Shown here: positions 17,501-28,728 of the stretch, piece after piece
Layout of the letters: every line of letters starts with the position of its first letter
Position numbering within the stretch: the first letter of the stretch is position 1
DNA from: Noviherbaspirillum humi
GTDB taxonomy: Bacteria > Pseudomonadota > Gammaproteobacteria > Burkholderiales > Burkholderiaceae_D
Length of the DNA stretch: 64,000 bases
Direction: 5' to 3'
Assembly: GCF_900188095.1 (NCBI RefSeq)
Contig: NZ_FZOT01000003.1
Location: 1-64,000, forward strand
The notes under the pieces: model-generated
What the model was told of the DNA's origin: nothing
Databases searched by the model: none
What the model saw: the letters and a program-made list of their open reading frames with translations, nothing else
Position numbers and translations under genes: made by a program

Positions 17501-20500
17501 CGGCGGGTCGCAACCTGAGCCTGCTGTCGCATGACGCATTAGTCGCTGGAAATCTGAGCGCGCCGGGCTACTTGAGCGTGAAGTCAACCGATGGTCAAGT
17601 CAGTGTGCTGGACCTTAGTGGCGGTACCGGTGTTTATGTGGGCAATGCCACTTCCGGTGCAGCAGTTAATGGTCAGGGCAGCGTCGGCAATATCACAGCA
17701 GGCGCACCAGGTAGCACGAATGGAACGGTCAAGATAGAAAACAACAACAGCATTGGAACATCATACAGACAATATTTAACGGTTAATGGATCGGTAACCT
17801 CCTATAACGATGCTCTGGATGTCAGTACACCCGCCATCGACCTATGGGGTACCGGCCCGATCCAGTTCAAGGATGCCAACCGTAGCATTCAGGCGCTAGG
17901 GAACAGTAGTGGGAGCGTGCGCATTGTTACGGGTAAAAGCATTGATTTCGGCGGTTATGTCGATAACAGCGGCACTTCGTTTCCCTCGATTGCCCACAAT
18001 GTTGGCCAGGTGCGGGCGGCTACCGGAGACATCATAATCAGTGCGACAGGCAGTGGGGCTTCCATCACCGGCGCACCCAGCAACACGCAATTGACCGCAG
18101 GCAGGGACATCATCCTGACTGCCAGCAAAAACGTAAGCAATTTCAATAATCCGACTGCGGGCCGCGATATCGACATATCGGCGCAGGGCGGGGCCATCAT
18201 CAACAGCAGCGGATGGAATGCCGGCCGCAATCTCAGTTTGCTCTCGCACGATCCGCTTACCGTCGGCAGCTTGTCGGTGCCTGGCACACTGAGCATCACG
18301 TCCACACATGGTCACATCACCGCATTGGATTTGACCGGCGGCACAGGCGTCTTTGTTGGCAACGATACCAGTGGTGTCGACGTTGCAGCGCAGGGCAGTG
18401 TGGGCAATATCACGGCGGGTGTGTCCGGCGGCACGAACGGTACCGTCACTATTGTCAATAATAATGGTGGTAATGCCTATTGGGCCCATCAATACCTGAA
18501 GGTCGATGGATCGATCACGACCTACAACGAATCCCTCACCGTCAATGACAAGCCGATCGACATATCGGGCACGGGCGGGCTGGAATTTTCGGGCGCCAAC
18601 CGCAGCATCCAGGCGCTGGGCAATGGCAGCGGCAGCATCGGCATTGCCATGGGCAGGGAGATACGCTTTGGTGGCTACTACGACGGCAATGGTACCCAGT
18701 ACCAGGCAGCCGGCAATTATGTAGGTGCAATCCGCACACTCAATGGCAACATCAACATCAGCGGCAACTCGATTAACACCGGGGCGATCAACGTATCGTC
18801 AACGCCGACGACACTCAATGCTGCTGGCAACATCACCGTCACGGCCACAGGCAATATCGCTGGAATCCAGCAGGCGACTGCTGGAGGCAACGCGACGCTG
18901 ACCTCGACCGGCGGCAATATCAGCAGCGCCGGCAACTGGACGGCTGGCGGCAACATCACCGCATCGGCCAATGGCTCGCTGGGCATGGGCAATGCGACTG
19001 CAGGCACGAGCTTTGTCAGCGTGACCTCCAACGGCGGTCTCACCATGGGCAACGCCACGGCGCCTGATACGGTGAGCGTGACGGCAACCGCAGGCGCAGT
19101 CGATACCGGCGATCTGACCGCAGGTACCTCTGTCTATGTCGGAAGCGATGTCACCGGGGCGGCCTACAACGGGCAAGCCAAGGTAGACAGCATCACGGCC
19201 GGCGTATCGGGCATCAGGAACGGCACAATCACCATCGTCAATAACAATGGCAGTGCCAGCTGGTGGCCGGATCGATACCTGCGGGTGGACGGCTCGATCA
19301 CGACCTACAACGAATCCCTTACCGTCAATGACAAGCCGATCGACATATCGGGCACGGGCGGGCTGGAGTTCTCGGGCGCCAATCGCAGCATCCAGGCGCT
19401 GGGCGGCGGCAGCGGCAGCATCGACATTGCCATGGGCAAGGAGATACGCTTTGGTGGCTACTACGACGGCAATGGTAACCAGTACCAGGCAGCCGGCAAT
19501 TATGTAGGTGCAATCCGCACGCTCAATGGCAACATCAACATCAGCGGCAACTCGATTAACACCGGGGCGATCAATGTATCGTCAACGCCGACGACTCTCA
19601 ATGCTGCTGGCAACATCACCGTCACGGCCACTGGCAATATTGCTGGAATCCAGCAGGCGACTGCTGGAGGCAACGCGACGCTGACCTCGACCGGCGGCAA
19701 TATCAGCAGCGCCGGCAACTGGACGGCTGGCGGCAACGTCACCGCATCGGCCAATGGCTCGCTGGGCATGGGCAATGCGACTGCGGGCACGAGCTTCGTC
19801 AACGTCACCTCCAATGGCGATCTGACCATGGGCAACGCCACTGCGCCTGATACGGTGAGCGTGACGGCGACCGCAGGCGCAGTCGATACCGGCAATCTGA
19901 CCGCTGGAACCAGCGTGTATGTGGGAAGCGATATCAATGGCGTAGCGTCTGTCAATCAAGCCAAGGTGGGCAGCATCACGGCAGGCGTGTCGGGCAGCAG
20001 GAACGGCACGGTCACCATCGTCAACAACAATGGCAGCAACACTACCCCCTCGCATCAGCAATATCTGCGGGTAGACGGCTCGATCACGACCTACAACGAA
20101 TCCCTCACCGTCAATGACAAGCCGATCAACATATCGGGCACGGGCGGGCTGGAGTTCTCGGGCGCCAATCGCAGCATCCAGGCGCTGGGCAATGGCAGCG
20201 GCAGCATCGGCATTGCCATGGGCAGGGAAATACGCTTTGGTGGCGGCTATGACAACAACAACAACCAGTATTTCGCAAATAATCACTATGTCAGCCAAAT
20301 CAAATCCGCAACAGGTGAGATCGACATCAACAGCGGAGGCTCGATTATTGGCGCAGCCAATAACACACAAATAACATCTGCACGAGACGTCACTTTGACT
20401 GCGGCGAATAGCGTCAGCAATTTCAAGAGCACTTCAGCGGATCGCGATATCAGCATCTCGGCATTGGGCGGGGCGATCGCCAATGCCGGCACTTGGAATG

Positions 20501-23500
20501 CGGGACGAAATTTGAGCCTGCTTTCCCATGATTCCTTAAGTACAGGAAATCTCTCTGCACCAGGACTGGTAAGCGTCACGTCGACGCATGGCCAGGTCAA
20601 CCTCGGCGACATTACCGGCGGTACCGGCGTATTTATAGGAAGCGATACCGCAGGTGTGGATGTGGACGCGCAAGCGACCGTTGGCAACATCACGGCCGGC
20701 GCTCCGGGAAGCAAGAACGGCACCGTCACCATTGTCAACAACAATAATCCCAGCAGCGGCCCGACGCAGGGTGGCAAGGTCTACTTGATCGTTGGCGGCT
20801 CGATCACAACTTACAATGAATCGCTGAACGCGGATGATAATGCCATCAATATATATGGCACCGGACGGCTGGAATTTTCGGGGGTCAACCGCACCGTGCA
20901 AGCACTTGGCAGCAACAGCGGCAGAATCCGCATTGCCATGGACAAGGAAGCGCGCTTTGGCGGGCTTTGGTTGGGCAGTTCCAATTTCACAGGGCCCAGC
21001 CAGCATTACGTCAGCCTCATCAATTCCAATTCCGGCGATATCGTCATTACTACCTCAGGCACCGGATCATCCGTAATCGGTTCAGCCGCTTCCACTCAGT
21101 TGACCGCAGGACGCGATGCCGTCATTACCTCGGCAGGCAGCGTCATCGATTTCAAGTCCACCACTGCGCTGCGTGACGTGAGCGTTTCAGCAGTCGGCGG
21201 CGCCATCACGAACGGCGGCAGCTGGTCCGCCGGTCGAGACCTGAGCCTCCTGTCTCATGATGCGCTCAGCGCGGGCAGCCTTTCCACGCCCGGCAACCTG
21301 AGCGTGACGTCGACCCACGGCCAGGTCAATGTTGGCGACCTCACCGGCGGCACCGGTGTTTTCGTGGGTAATGACACCTCGGGCGCGGTGGTCGAGGCGC
21401 AGGGCACGGTAGGAAACATCATCGCCGGCATTTCCGGCAGCAAGAACGGCGCTGTCACGATCGTCAACAACAACAACGCCGCCACATCGAACAAGCAGTA
21501 CCTGTCGATCGACGGCTCGGTCACTACCTACAACGAAGCACTCGATCCCAGCATCACCCCGATCAACATCTGGGGCAGCGGACCGGTACAGTTCACGGGA
21601 ACCAATCGCGCCATACAGGCCTTGGGCAGCAACAGCGGCAGCATTCGCATTGCCGTGGACAAGGGAATGCAATTCGGTGGCGCAGTTGCAAGCGATGGAT
21701 CGTTCGTGCCGCCGGCGAACCATTACGTCAGCCAGATTCGTTCCGCCACGGGTGACATCAGAATCGAGGCAACGAACAGCGGCGCATCCCTCACCGGCGC
21801 AGGCAGCGGCACGCAGCTGACTGCGGCGCGGGATGTCGTTCTGACTGCTCCGGGGAGCATCAGCAATTTCATCGGCACAACGGCGGGTCGGGACATCAAC
21901 GCTTCGGCGCTCGGCGGACCCCTTGTCGCTTCCGGCACCTGGAGTGCGGGGCGCAACCTTTCTCTGTTGTCGCAGGCCAACCTGACTGCTTCAAATCTGT
22001 CTGCCTTGGGCGGCCAGATCAACCTGACATCCACTGCAGGCAATCTCAATGCCGGTGCCCTGAGCGCGACGAGCGATATCACCGCCAACGCCAGCGGCAG
22101 CATTACGACCGGCGTGGCGACCACGCCGGGCACCGCCAGCTTTGCCGCCGGCACGGCCATTAACGCCGGCACCGATGCCGCCAATGTGGTCGCCTCCAGC
22201 GCCAATGGCAACATCAACCTCACCGCCGCGGCTCTCCAGCAACCGGTGTCGGTACTGCAGTCGGTGAGCGCGGCCAACGGCGCCGTTTCCGTCATCGGGC
22301 AGGGCGGTACGCTCAAGGTGCAGCAGGTGTCCGCTGCCGGCGGCATCACGCTTACCAACAGCACTGGCGATCTTCAAGCCCAAGGCAGCGGCGTGCATCT
22401 CGACGCCGGCAACAGCAACATCGTCCTGAGTGCCACGGCCGTCGGCGGCACCGCCGCGCCCTTGAGCCTGCGGTTCGGTTCCGGCACGGTCAGCGCCACC
22501 GCCAGCAATGGTGCCATCGCGCTCAACCAGGCGGACGGCGATCTCAACCCAGCCAAGTACGCACTCTCGTCGGCCGGCACCAACCAGGCCATCCAGCTGT
22601 CGACGACCGACGGCGCCATACAGGTCAACACTCTTGCCGGCTTCAACAACAATACCGCCAATGACAACCTGATCCTGCTTGCCCGGGGCACCGGCAAGGC
22701 GGTACAAGTCAATGCGCCGCTCACCATGAATTTCGCCCGGGTGGCGGTGGCTGGCAGCGCCGCCGGCGGCAATGGCATCGCCAACTTCAATGACGCCGGC
22801 ACCACCACGGTGGGCGGCGTGTTCAGCGCCGACACCATCAACGTCAACGCTGGCCAGGTGAACCTTGCCGGCGGCGGGGATTTCAATAATGCCACCTTCA
22901 ATATCGCCAGTGGCACGGCGTTGAACTTCACTGGCGGCACCCAGCAGTTCGCCGGCGCCAACAGCCTTAACGGCGCCGGCAGCATCGTGCTCGGCAACGC
23001 CACTTACGGCGGCAGCGGAGCGGTCATCAATCACGCCAATGTGGATGCCTCCGGCACCTTCGCTTTCGCGCCGGCCTGGACCAATGCCGCCGACGGCACG
23101 CTGACCAAATCCAGCGGCATCGGTGACAGCCGCTTCGACGGTCCCTTCATCAACAACGGCACGGTCGAGGCCAAGTCCGGCCGTCTCGTATTTGCCACCG
23201 GCTACATCCAGAATGCCGGCCTGACCAAGCTCAATGGCGGCAATTTCGCCGTGGGCGTCAACGGCATGACCTTCAATGCCGGACGGCTGGCCGGCAGTGG
23301 CAAAATCGAGGGCTACGGCACCACCGCCAATGTCATCAACAACGGCGCTCGGGTCGCGCCCGGCTTCTCGCCCGGGAAGATCGTCATCGAGGGCGACTAC
23401 ACGCAGAATGCAGGGGGCACGCTGGAGGTAGAGATCGCCGGCACGACGCCGGTGACCGGCTACGATGTGTTGGAAGTGACAGGCACGGCGAACCTGGGCG

Positions 23501-25470
23501 GGACCGTGGATGTGCAATACCTCAATGGATTTGTGCCCAGCACGGGCGACAAGTTTCAGGTGGTCCAGTATGCGAATAGAACAGGGACCTTTGCGACGCT
23601 GCAGGCGCCGGCCATGCCTCCGTTACAACAGAACTACAACTCCACCAATTATGAGTTGGAAGTTTTAGGTACGCCGACGCCAACACCGACGCCTACGCCT
23701 ACGCCGACACCAACACCGTCGCCTGTTCCAACACCGACGCCAACGCCTGTTCCGACGCCGACGCCAACACCGTCGCCTGTTCCGACGCCAACGCCAACAC
23801 CGTCACCTGATCCAACACCGACACCGACGCCAACACCGTCACCTGTTCCAACACCGACGCCAACACCGTCACCTGTTCCAACACCGACGCCAACGCCGTC
23901 ACCTGATCCGACGCCAACACCAACACCGTCGCCTGTTCCAACACCGACGCCAACACCGTCGCCTGTTCCAACACCGACACCAACACCGTCGCCTGCTCCG
24001 ACGCCGACGCCAACACCGTCGCCTGATCCGACACCGACACCGACACCGTCGCCTGTTCCGACGCCGACGCCAACACCGACGCCTGCTCCGACGCCGACGC
24101 CAACACCGACGCCTGCTCCGACGCCGGCGCCTACTCCGGCACCGACACCAACACCGTCGCCTGCTCCGACGCCAACACCAACGCCGTCACCTGATCCGAC
24201 ACCGACACCAACGCCGTCGCCTGTTCCGACACCGACGCCAACACCGTCGCCTGTTCCGGCACCGACGCCAACGCCGTCGCCTGATCCGACACCGACGCCA
24301 ACGCCGACGCCTACTCCGGCACCGACGCCAACGCCGTCGCCTGTTCCAACACCGACGCCAACGCCGTCGCCTGATCCGGCTCCGACGCCAACACCGTCGC
24401 CTGATCCGACACCGACGCCAACACCGTCGCCTACTCCGGCACCGACGCCAACACCGTCGCCTGTTCCAACACCGACGCCAACACCGTCGCCTACTCCGGC
24501 TCCGACGCCAACACCGTCGCCTGATCCGACGCCGACGCCAACACCGTCGCCTGATCCGACACCGACGCCAACACCGACGCCTACTCCGGCACCGACGCCA
24601 ACGCCGTCGCCTGTTCCAACACCGACACCAACACCGTCGCCTGTTCCAACACCGACACCAACACCGTCGCCTGATCCGACGCCAACACCAACGCCTACGC
24701 CTGTTCCAACGCCGACACCAACGCCGTCGCCTGATCCGACACCGACGCCAACGCCGTCACCTGATCCGACGCCGACGCCAACACCGTCGCCTGCTCCGAC
24801 GCCGACGCCAACACCGTCGCCTGCTCCGACGCCGACGCCAACACCGTCGCCTGCTCCGACGCCGACACCAACACCGTCGCCAACCTCGTCGTCAGGTTGC
24901 ACGGTCACGCCGACGTCGGCTTCAACGCTAGACTGCACGGCCTCACGGACACCAGCGCCAGCGTCGACACCAGCGCCTACACCGTCGCCCGCGCCAACAG
25001 GGGTGCCACAGTTGCCTCCCGATGTGCCTCCTTTGGATCTGGTCCTGCCGCCGCCTGGCCCAACCGCGCCGCCGGCGACCGACATACTGACGCGTGATAC
25101 GCCGACGCCGCCTGCGGGCACGCCTCTCCCGCCCAAGCCGGATACGGTGATCCAGCCGATTCCCAAGGATTCACCGACGCCGCGCCTGTGCTATTCGGCG
25201 CCGGTCATCCAATTGGATCGGGATGGCTGCCTGACCAACGAGGATGACAACAGCAAGTCGAAGCAGTGCGTCGACCGCAGCAGGATCCAGATTCGCCATG
25301 CCGGCACCGAGCAGCCGGTGGAGTGGCTGAAGATCGATCCGGACACGCTGCAGATTCAGGCGAGCGTGGTGCCCGACGGCGGATTGCCGCTGCTGGTGGA
25401 AGTCGTGTTCGGCAGCCCGGGCAGCCCGGGCGGCGCGGTCATGAAGACGCTGATCGAATCCTGCGACTGA
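14518..25470 (+). CDS. Giant two-partner secretion exoprotein (filamentous haemagglutinin-like)
   Basis: A 3650-aa TpsA protein. The N-terminus has an extended signal-peptide region ([18 protein letters not shown]) and a hydrophobic core ending NATAAPP near residue 60. The TPS secretion domain spans about 60-300, with NPAGVLFG in place of the usual NPNGI. Residues about 520-2480 are eight long repeats of a beta-helix type. Residues near 2940-3040 resemble autotransporter passenger ends ([15 protein letters not shown]). Residues about 3050-3455 are a Pro/Thr stalk. The last 190 residues carry six cysteines, ending ESCD. AAGGAAACACC precedes ATG 14518. Likely role: adhesion or biofilm; the ligand is unknown. 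The middle has lower GC than its neighbours. Confidence 0.92.
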   Translation: MNRHAGLNHIYRLVWSDRLGEWVVASEIAASRGKRSGVNRSRRAVAVVGMLFSLNATAAPPVGQLPQGASVASGSVTTNTVGSAMTVTQSTPKAVVNWTGFDIGSSASVAFQNSSGSAATILNRVSGAQTQIYGGLSSDPTQHVFIVNPAGVLFGPGSTVSVGGLTASAFDITDADFNAGTYRFTRGTSTGMVINQGSITALSGGAATLIGVTARNDTAGAITAAGGNIALASGDEVTVGIGANNRLQVALTPSTVQSLVENKGQLESSGGQIYLGLQATSAALGSVINNTGLIRANSLSTSEGIIKLDATNGNVTNAASGVIESNVGEAGALAGSITLNGANVTSAGQLTNNSGSIAITAGTGAASLTNAVNASGAITVNAGGTITATGGVTSSGGQVSMTSGSTTTVGTLSAGTGLILRSASTITLNSGAALTAGTGGIDAKVTSTSGSITGAASDATLTASGDVTLAAGSSSGNITGIQSITTTPGSNGSIDLQALGGTVDVTGNTNFSLMTDKNLALASRGSLNAGDLSAPGNLSVTSTHSIVNVGDLTGGTGVYVGNDTTGAQLNSQGIVKSITAGVSGSKNGKVTIVSNNGNNTNWYQQYLTVNGSITTYNDALGTTDKAIDISGSGRLQFMGANRSIQALGSNSGNVSIAMGKEVSFGGYTDNNSNSYSAIQNYVSQIRSATGDIEINATGSGAGIYGDASSTQLMAARDISLTANGNVSSFNSMTAGRDISITSQNSAIINAGNATAGRDLNLLSHDSLIAGDLSAPGNLSVTSTHSIVNVGDLTGGTGVYVGNDTTGAQLNSQGIVKSITAGVSGSKNGTVTIVSNNGNNTNWYQQYLTVNGSITTYNDALGTTDKAIDISGSGRLQFMGANRSIQALGSNSGNVSIAMGKDVALASYVDNNSTNISSVNADYVGLLRSATGDVTVNALGSGASINGSPSYTQLAAARDVTVTAAKDVSGFNSTTAGRDISITATGGAITNGGAWTAGRNLSLLSHDALVAGNLSAPGYLSVKSTDGQVSVLDLSGGTGVYVGNATSGAAVNGQGSVGNITAGAPGSTNGTVKIENNNSIGTSYRQYLTVNGSVTSYNDALDVSTPAIDLWGTGPIQFKDANRSIQALGNSSGSVRIVTGKSIDFGGYVDNSGTSFPSIAHNVGQVRAATGDIIISATGSGASITGAPSNTQLTAGRDIILTASKNVSNFNNPTAGRDIDISAQGGAIINSSGWNAGRNLSLLSHDPLTVGSLSVPGTLSITSTHGHITALDLTGGTGVFVGNDTSGVDVAAQGSVGNITAGVSGGTNGTVTIVNNNGGNAYWAHQYLKVDGSITTYNESLTVNDKPIDISGTGGLEFSGANRSIQALGNGSGSIGIAMGREIRFGGYYDGNGTQYQAAGNYVGAIRTLNGNINISGNSINTGAINVSSTPTTLNAAGNITVTATGNIAGIQQATAGGNATLTSTGGNISSAGNWTAGGNITASANGSLGMGNATAGTSFVSVTSNGGLTMGNATAPDTVSVTATAGAVDTGDLTAGTSVYVGSDVTGAAYNGQAKVDSITAGVSGIRNGTITIVNNNGSASWWPDRYLRVDGSITTYNESLTVNDKPIDISGTGGLEFSGANRSIQALGGGSGSIDIAMGKEIRFGGYYDGNGNQYQAAGNYVGAIRTLNGNINISGNSINTGAINVSSTPTTLNAAGNITVTATGNIAGIQQATAGGNATLTSTGGNISSAGNWTAGGNVTASANGSLGMGNATAGTSFVNVTSNGDLTMGNATAPDTVSVTATAGAVDTGNLTAGTSVYVGSDINGVASVNQAKVGSITAGVSGSRNGTVTIVNNNGSNTTPSHQQYLRVDGSITTYNESLTVNDKPINISGTGGLEFSGANRSIQALGNGSGSIGIAMGREIRFGGGYDNNNNQYFANNHYVSQIKSATGEIDINSGGSIIGAANNTQITSARDVTLTAANSVSNFKSTSADRDISISALGGAIANAGTWNAGRNLSLLSHDSLSTGNLSAPGLVSVTSTHGQVNLGDITGGTGVFIGSDTAGVDVDAQATVGNITAGAPGSKNGTVTIVNNNNPSSGPTQGGKVYLIVGGSITTYNESLNADDNAINIYGTGRLEFSGVNRTVQALGSNSGRIRIAMDKEARFGGLWLGSSNFTGPSQHYVSLINSNSGDIVITTSGTGSSVIGSAASTQLTAGRDAVITSAGSVIDFKSTTALRDVSVSAVGGAITNGGSWSAGRDLSLLSHDALSAGSLSTPGNLSVTSTHGQVNVGDLTGGTGVFVGNDTSGAVVEAQGTVGNIIAGISGSKNGAVTIVNNNNAATSNKQYLSIDGSVTTYNEALDPSITPINIWGSGPVQFTGTNRAIQALGSNSGSIRIAVDKGMQFGGAVASDGSFVPPANHYVSQIRSATGDIRIEATNSGASLTGAGSGTQLTAARDVVLTAPGSISNFIGTTAGRDINASALGGPLVASGTWSAGRNLSLLSQANLTASNLSALGGQINLTSTAGNLNAGALSATSDITANASGSITTGVATTPGTASFAAGTAINAGTDAANVVASSANGNINLTAAALQQPVSVLQSVSAANGAVSVIGQGGTLKVQQVSAAGGITLTNSTGDLQAQGSGVHLDAGNSNIVLSATAVGGTAAPLSLRFGSGTVSATASNGAIALNQADGDLNPAKYALSSAGTNQAIQLSTTDGAIQVNTLAGFNNNTANDNLILLARGTGKAVQVNAPLTMNFARVAVAGSAAGGNGIANFNDAGTTTVGGVFSADTINVNAGQVNLAGGGDFNNATFNIASGTALNFTGGTQQFAGANSLNGAGSIVLGNATYGGSGAVINHANVDASGTFAFAPAWTNAADGTLTKSSGIGDSRFDGPFINNGTVEAKSGRLVFATGYIQNAGLTKLNGGNFAVGVNGMTFNAGRLAGSGKIEGYGTTANVINNGARVAPGFSPGKIVIEGDYTQNAGGTLEVEIAGTTPVTGYDVLEVTGTANLGGTVDVQYLNGFVPSTGDKFQVVQYANRTGTFATLQAPAMPPLQQNYNSTNYELEVLGTPTPTPTPTPTPTPTPSPVPTPTPTPVPTPTPTPSPVPTPTPTPSPDPTPTPTPTPSPVPTPTPTPSPVPTPTPTPSPDPTPTPTPSPVPTPTPTPSPVPTPTPTPSPAPTPTPTPSPDPTPTPTPSPVPTPTPTPTPAPTPTPTPTPAPTPAPTPAPTPTPSPAPTPTPTPSPDPTPTPTPSPVPTPTPTPSPVPAPTPTPSPDPTPTPTPTPTPAPTPTPSPVPTPTPTPSPDPAPTPTPSPDPTPTPTPSPTPAPTPTPSPVPTPTPTPSPTPAPTPTPSPDPTPTPTPSPDPTPTPTPTPTPAPTPTPSPVPTPTPTPSPVPTPTPTPSPDPTPTPTPTPVPTPTPTPSPDPTPTPTPSPDPTPTPTPSPAPTPTPTPSPAPTPTPTPSPAPTPTPTPSPTSSSGCTVTPTSASTLDCTASRTPAPASTPAPTPSPAPTGVPQLPPDVPPLDLVLPPPGPTAPPATDILTRDTPTPPAGTPLPPKPDTVIQPIPKDSPTPRLCYSAPVIQLDRDGCLTNEDDNSKSKQCVDRSRIQIRHAGTEQPVEWLKIDPDTLQIQASVVPDGGLPLLVEVVFGSPGSPGGAVMKTLIESCD
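16081..21960 (+). repeat. Eight tandem long repeats inside the exoprotein
   Basis: The anchor N-R-x-I/V-Q-A-L-G recurs at 16441, 17161, 17881, 18601, 19384, 20170, 20890 and 21607. Periods are 720, 720, 720, 783, 786, 720 and 717 bp, so the unit is about 240 aa, with copies 4 and 5 enlarged to about 261 aa. Each unit carries [40 protein letters not shown] and AGRDIS-like landmarks. Copies 1-2 (16111-16497 against 16831-17217) and copies 4-5 (about 18540-19100 against 19323-19885) are almost identical at DNA level. Confidence 0.9.
23670..24885 (+). repeat. Pro/Thr/Ser low-complexity stalk repeat
   Basis: About 1.2 kb of 30-bp-type units encode [10 protein letters not shown], where x is Val, Asp or Ala, with occasional shorter or longer units. 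The tract runs for about 400 residues without interruption of frame. It separates the beta-helical body from the cysteine-containing C-terminus, as cell-wall or surface stalks do. Confidence 0.92.
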
Positions 25471-25793
25471 AGCAGGTTTTTCCTGTGGTCCCGTGCTGCC
25501 AGGCATCGATGCATCGGGGCCACAGGATTTCGCTGGCGTAATGTCCCATGCTCCCACGGGCGTCCGGAAGGGCATGCCTGTCCTCAATGCCGCGCATCGG
25601 TTAGGATTCACACTCGCGCGGCGTTCCCGCTTTCGATCTGCGAACTGCGCGCTCGGCGTGAGCGCAGGCCGCAGGCGTGGCCGCCGCCAGCAAGACGTAG
25701 AATGGGTTGATGAGCCACGCAGGACCATGCAACCCGTAAAGATGAATAGAAAAGCCAGGGTGCCATCGCCACTGGCATCAAGGAGGAGAATCC
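25471..25793. other. Intergenic region upstream of the ThDP enzyme
   Basis: About 320 bp with no supported gene. A small AGCAGG-TTTTT-CCTGT hairpin lies just after the exoprotein stop and may act as a weak terminator. The 3' end holds the strong ribosome-binding site of the next gene. No clear promoter hexamers were recognised. Confidence 0.45.
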
Positions 25794-27335
25794 ATGAATG
25801 GAGCCAAGAGCCTGGTCGAGACGCTGCTGGCCAATGGCATTGATACCTGTTTCGCCAACCCGGGCACCAGCGAGATGCATTTCGTCGCCGCCCTGGACCA
25901 GACGCCCGGCATGCGCTGCGTGCTCGGCCTGCAGGAGAACGTGGTGACCGGCATGGCCGACGGCTACTGGCGCATGGCACGCAGGCCGGCCAGCACCCTG
26001 CTGCACTGCGGCCCCGGCCTCGCGAATGGCTTCGCCAATCTGCACAATGCACGGCGCGCGCAGAGCGGCATCGTCAACATCGTCGGCGACCATGCCACCT
26101 ACCATCGGCCCTACGATCCGCCGCTGGCGGCCGACACCGAGAGCCTTGCACGGTCTGTCTCGGCCTGGGTGCGCACGACCGACCAGGCAAGGCACGTCGG
26201 CCGCGATGCGGCGGCCTGCGTGCAGGCGGCGCGCACCTCGCCGGGACAGATAGCGACGCTGATCCTGCCGTCGAACGTGTCATGGGACGAGGGCGGCATC
26301 GTCGCCGCCGATCTTCCGCCGCCTGCCGTGCCGTCGGTGGATGCCGCCGCCGTCGACCAGGCGGCGCGGCTGCTGCGCGACCGCGCCAAGGTGCTTCTGC
26401 TGCTCGCGGGCGACGCCGTCACGGTGGAAGGGCAGGGCCTGGCCTGGGACATTGCCCAGGCGTCCGGCGCCAGGCTAATGGTGGATTACGTCAACGGCAC
26501 CATCGCCCGCGGCAGCGGCCGGGTGCCGCTGGAGCGCATGCCCTACAGCACCGACCTCGCGCTGGAAGCGCTGGCGCCGTTCGAGCATATCATGCTCGTC
26601 GGCGCGAAGGCGCCGGTGGCCTTCTTTGCCTATCCCGGCAAGCCTTCCGCCCAATATGCGTCGACGACGCAGATTCATGTGCTGTCCCGCCCCGAGCAGG
26701 ATGCGGTGGCGGCGCTGCGTGCATTGGCAGGGCAGCTCGGCGCGAAGCGGGCGCCGATTCCATCACCGGGAGAGCGGCCTTCCATCGCCAGCGGTGCGCC
26801 GACGCCGGAGCGGCTGGCGCAGACGGTGGCGGCGCTGCTGCCGGAGAACGCCATCGTCGTGGATGAAAGCGTCTCCTTCGGCCGGGGCTTCTACCGCCAT
26901 ACCCATGCCGCCGCGCCGAGCGACTGGCTGCATTTGACCGGCGGCGCGATCGGCGCCGGCCTGCCGATGGCCACCGGCGCGGCGATCGCCGCGGGCGGCC
27001 GGCGCCGCGTGCTTACATTGCAGGCCGACGGTTCCGCCATGTACACGCTCCAGGCCTTGTGGACGCAGGCGCGAGAAAACCTGCCCTGCACCACCGTGCT
27101 GCTCTCCAACCGCAAGTACAACATCCTGATAGGCGAATACAAGGCCGTGGGCGCGGCGCCGGGGCCGACCGCGATGCAGATGCTCGATCTCGGCAATCCG
27201 GACCTCGACTGGGTAAAGCTTGCCACTGGCATGGGGGTGGAAGCCGCGCGGGCTGAAACCATGGAGCAGTGCGCCGAATTGATGGCATCCAGCTTCCGGC
27301 GCGAGGGGCCGTTTCTGGTGGAACTGGTTGTTTGA
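25794..27335 (+). CDS. Thiamine-diphosphate enzyme, acetolactate synthase-like / benzoylformate decarboxylase-like
   Basis: This 513-aa ThDP enzyme has the three-domain layout of the acetolactate synthase/benzoylformate decarboxylase family. The N-terminal Pyr domain has the catalytic Glu48 in LGLQENVVTGMADGY. The central domain lies near 190-320. The C-terminal PP domain has LQADGSAMYTLQALWTQARE near 410, where the usual metal-binding GDG reads ADG, and LSNRKYNIL after it. Databases often call such proteins acetolactate synthase large subunit, but no small subunit (ilvH) is present. The true reaction is therefore open. AAGGAGGAGAATCC gives a strong start at 25794. Confidence 0.85.
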   Translation: MNGAKSLVETLLANGIDTCFANPGTSEMHFVAALDQTPGMRCVLGLQENVVTGMADGYWRMARRPASTLLHCGPGLANGFANLHNARRAQSGIVNIVGDHATYHRPYDPPLAADTESLARSVSAWVRTTDQARHVGRDAAACVQAARTSPGQIATLILPSNVSWDEGGIVAADLPPPAVPSVDAAAVDQAARLLRDRAKVLLLLAGDAVTVEGQGLAWDIAQASGARLMVDYVNGTIARGSGRVPLERMPYSTDLALEALAPFEHIMLVGAKAPVAFFAYPGKPSAQYASTTQIHVLSRPEQDAVAALRALAGQLGAKRAPIPSPGERPSIASGAPTPERLAQTVAALLPENAIVVDESVSFGRGFYRHTHAAAPSDWLHLTGGAIGAGLPMATGAAIAAGGRRRVLTLQADGSAMYTLQALWTQARENLPCTTVLLSNRKYNILIGEYKAVGAAPGPTAMQMLDLGNPDLDWVKLATGMGVEAARAETMEQCAELMASSFRREGPFLVELVV

Positions 27336-27608
27336 GCGCCGTCCTTGAGCGCCGCCGGTTGTGCGGCATTTCCATGGCCGGTCCTGGATCGGCTGATGGC
27401 GACGATTCGCGCTGCTGAAAGGCTTTAAGGAGAAACCGGAGATCGAGGGCGATTTCAGCGGTGTTCAGGGGAGGGGCGCCGCCGTCCACCGGCCTGCCTA
27501 TCGCTCTGCTTGCCAGCGCAAGGCACGGTGAACGGGTTGGCCGATGATCGGCCAGCGAAGAAATCAGCCGGCGATGGAGGGCGAGCCCCCATGGCCGGCT
27601 TGATGCGT

Positions 27609-28382
27609 TTACTGCTCTGCGAAAGCGCGTTCGATGACGAAGTCGCCGGGGGTGGAGGTATTGCCTTCGACGAACTTGCGCTCTTCCAGCATGCGCTTCA
27701 GGTCGCGCAGCATGCCGGGGCTGCCGCAGATCATGATGCGGTCCACCGCCGGATCCAGCGCCGGCACGCCGAGATCGGTGAACATCTTGCCGTTCTCGAT
27801 CAGTTCGGTAATCCGGCCCATGTTCTTGTAGGGCTCGCGGGTCACCGTCGGATAGTAGCGGAGCTTGCTGGAGACCATCTCGCCCAGGAATTCATGCTGG
27901 GGCAGATGCTCCACGACCAGGTCGTGGTAGGCAAGCTCGTCGACCGTGCGCACGCCGTGCACCAGGATCACCTGTTCGAATTTCTCGTAGGTCTCCGGGT
28001 CGCGGATGATGCTCATGAACGGCGCCAGGCCGGTGCCGGTGGAGAGCAGGTAAAGGCGCTTGCCGGGCAGAAGGTAATCGATCAGCAGCGTGCCGGTGGG
28101 CTTGCGGCCGACGATGATGGTGTCGCCTGGCTGGATATGCTGCAGGCGCGAAGTCAGCGGACCGTCCGGCACCTTGATGCTGAGGAATTCGAGGTGCTCC
28201 TCGTAGTTTGCGCTGACGATGCTATAGGCACGCAGCAGGGGCTTGCCGTTCACCCGCAGGCCGATCATCGTGAAATGGCCATTGCTGAAGCGCAGTGACG
28301 GATCCCGAGTCGTGGTGAACGTGAACAGGTTGTCGGTCCAGTGATGAACGCTCAGCACGCGCTCTTCGTTGAAGGCACTCAT
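27609..28382 (-). CDS. fpr: Ferredoxin--NADP+ reductase
   Basis: This 257-aa FAD/NADP oxidoreductase matches bacterial Fpr. The FAD site RAYSIVSANYEE is near residues 51-62. The phosphate-binding GTLLIDYL follows, then the NADP site LLSTGTGLAPFMSIIRD near 115-130 and CGSPGMLRDLKRMLEE near 218. The C-terminus ends in FVIERAFAEQ, as in subclass-I enzymes. It exchanges electrons between NADPH and ferredoxin or flavodoxin in the cytoplasm, often for oxidative-stress defence and Fe-S assembly. GAGGAAAA precedes the ATG at 28380-28382. It is convergent with the ThDP enzyme. Confidence 0.93.
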   Translation of the reverse strand: MSAFNEERVLSVHHWTDNLFTFTTTRDPSLRFSNGHFTMIGLRVNGKPLLRAYSIVSANYEEHLEFLSIKVPDGPLTSRLQHIQPGDTIIVGRKPTGTLLIDYLLPGKRLYLLSTGTGLAPFMSIIRDPETYEKFEQVILVHGVRTVDELAYHDLVVEHLPQHEFLGEMVSSKLRYYPTVTREPYKNMGRITELIENGKMFTDLGVPALDPAVDRIMICGSPGMLRDLKRMLEERKFVEGNTSTPGDFVIERAFAEQ

Positions 28383-28728
28383 TTTTCCTCAAAGACGAAA
28401 TAGTTCTGCAAAAACCCATTATTTTCGCCCAGTTCTGCCAATATGCCAACTTGCCCTTGCGGTTTTGGGCGTTAATCCGGCGCGGGAAGGGCGTTTTCCC
28501 TTGAGATGGCGGGTTCCGGGCGGGAGTTCGGCATTCTGCCTGAAAAGGCGAACCGCTGCTGGCAGCACTGCTTGTTGCAAAGCTTTCAACCAAATCCGGC
28601 GCCAGCCTGCAGGCGCGCCTCGTTCATTATCCGATGCCGCTTTCCGGCGCGGCCGGTTCGGCCAATGGCGAATCATGCTTCCTTCTGCTTGAAAACCACC
28701 GATCAGCCGTTTTGGCCGATCTTGTACG
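28383..28728. other. Intergenic region upstream of fpr
   Basis: About 345 bp without a supported gene. On the minus strand, a TTGGCA about 70 nt upstream of the fpr start and an AT-rich GAAAATAAT further down could be a promoter, but the spacing is not convincing. Short plus-strand frames here are Arg/Ser-rich and lack ribosome-binding sites. Confidence 0.4.

Noticed and set aside
21991-23517. 508-aa minus-strand frame opposite the exoprotein
   Set aside because: The exoprotein frame is continuous for 3650 codons with clear domains; the antisense frame shows only shadow composition.
23649-25166. A 505-aa antisense frame rich in Gly/Val/Asp
   Set aside because: It is the mirror of the Pro/Thr stalk codons of the exoprotein; the repeat keeps several frames open. 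It has no ribosome-binding site and no protein-like sequence outside the repeat.
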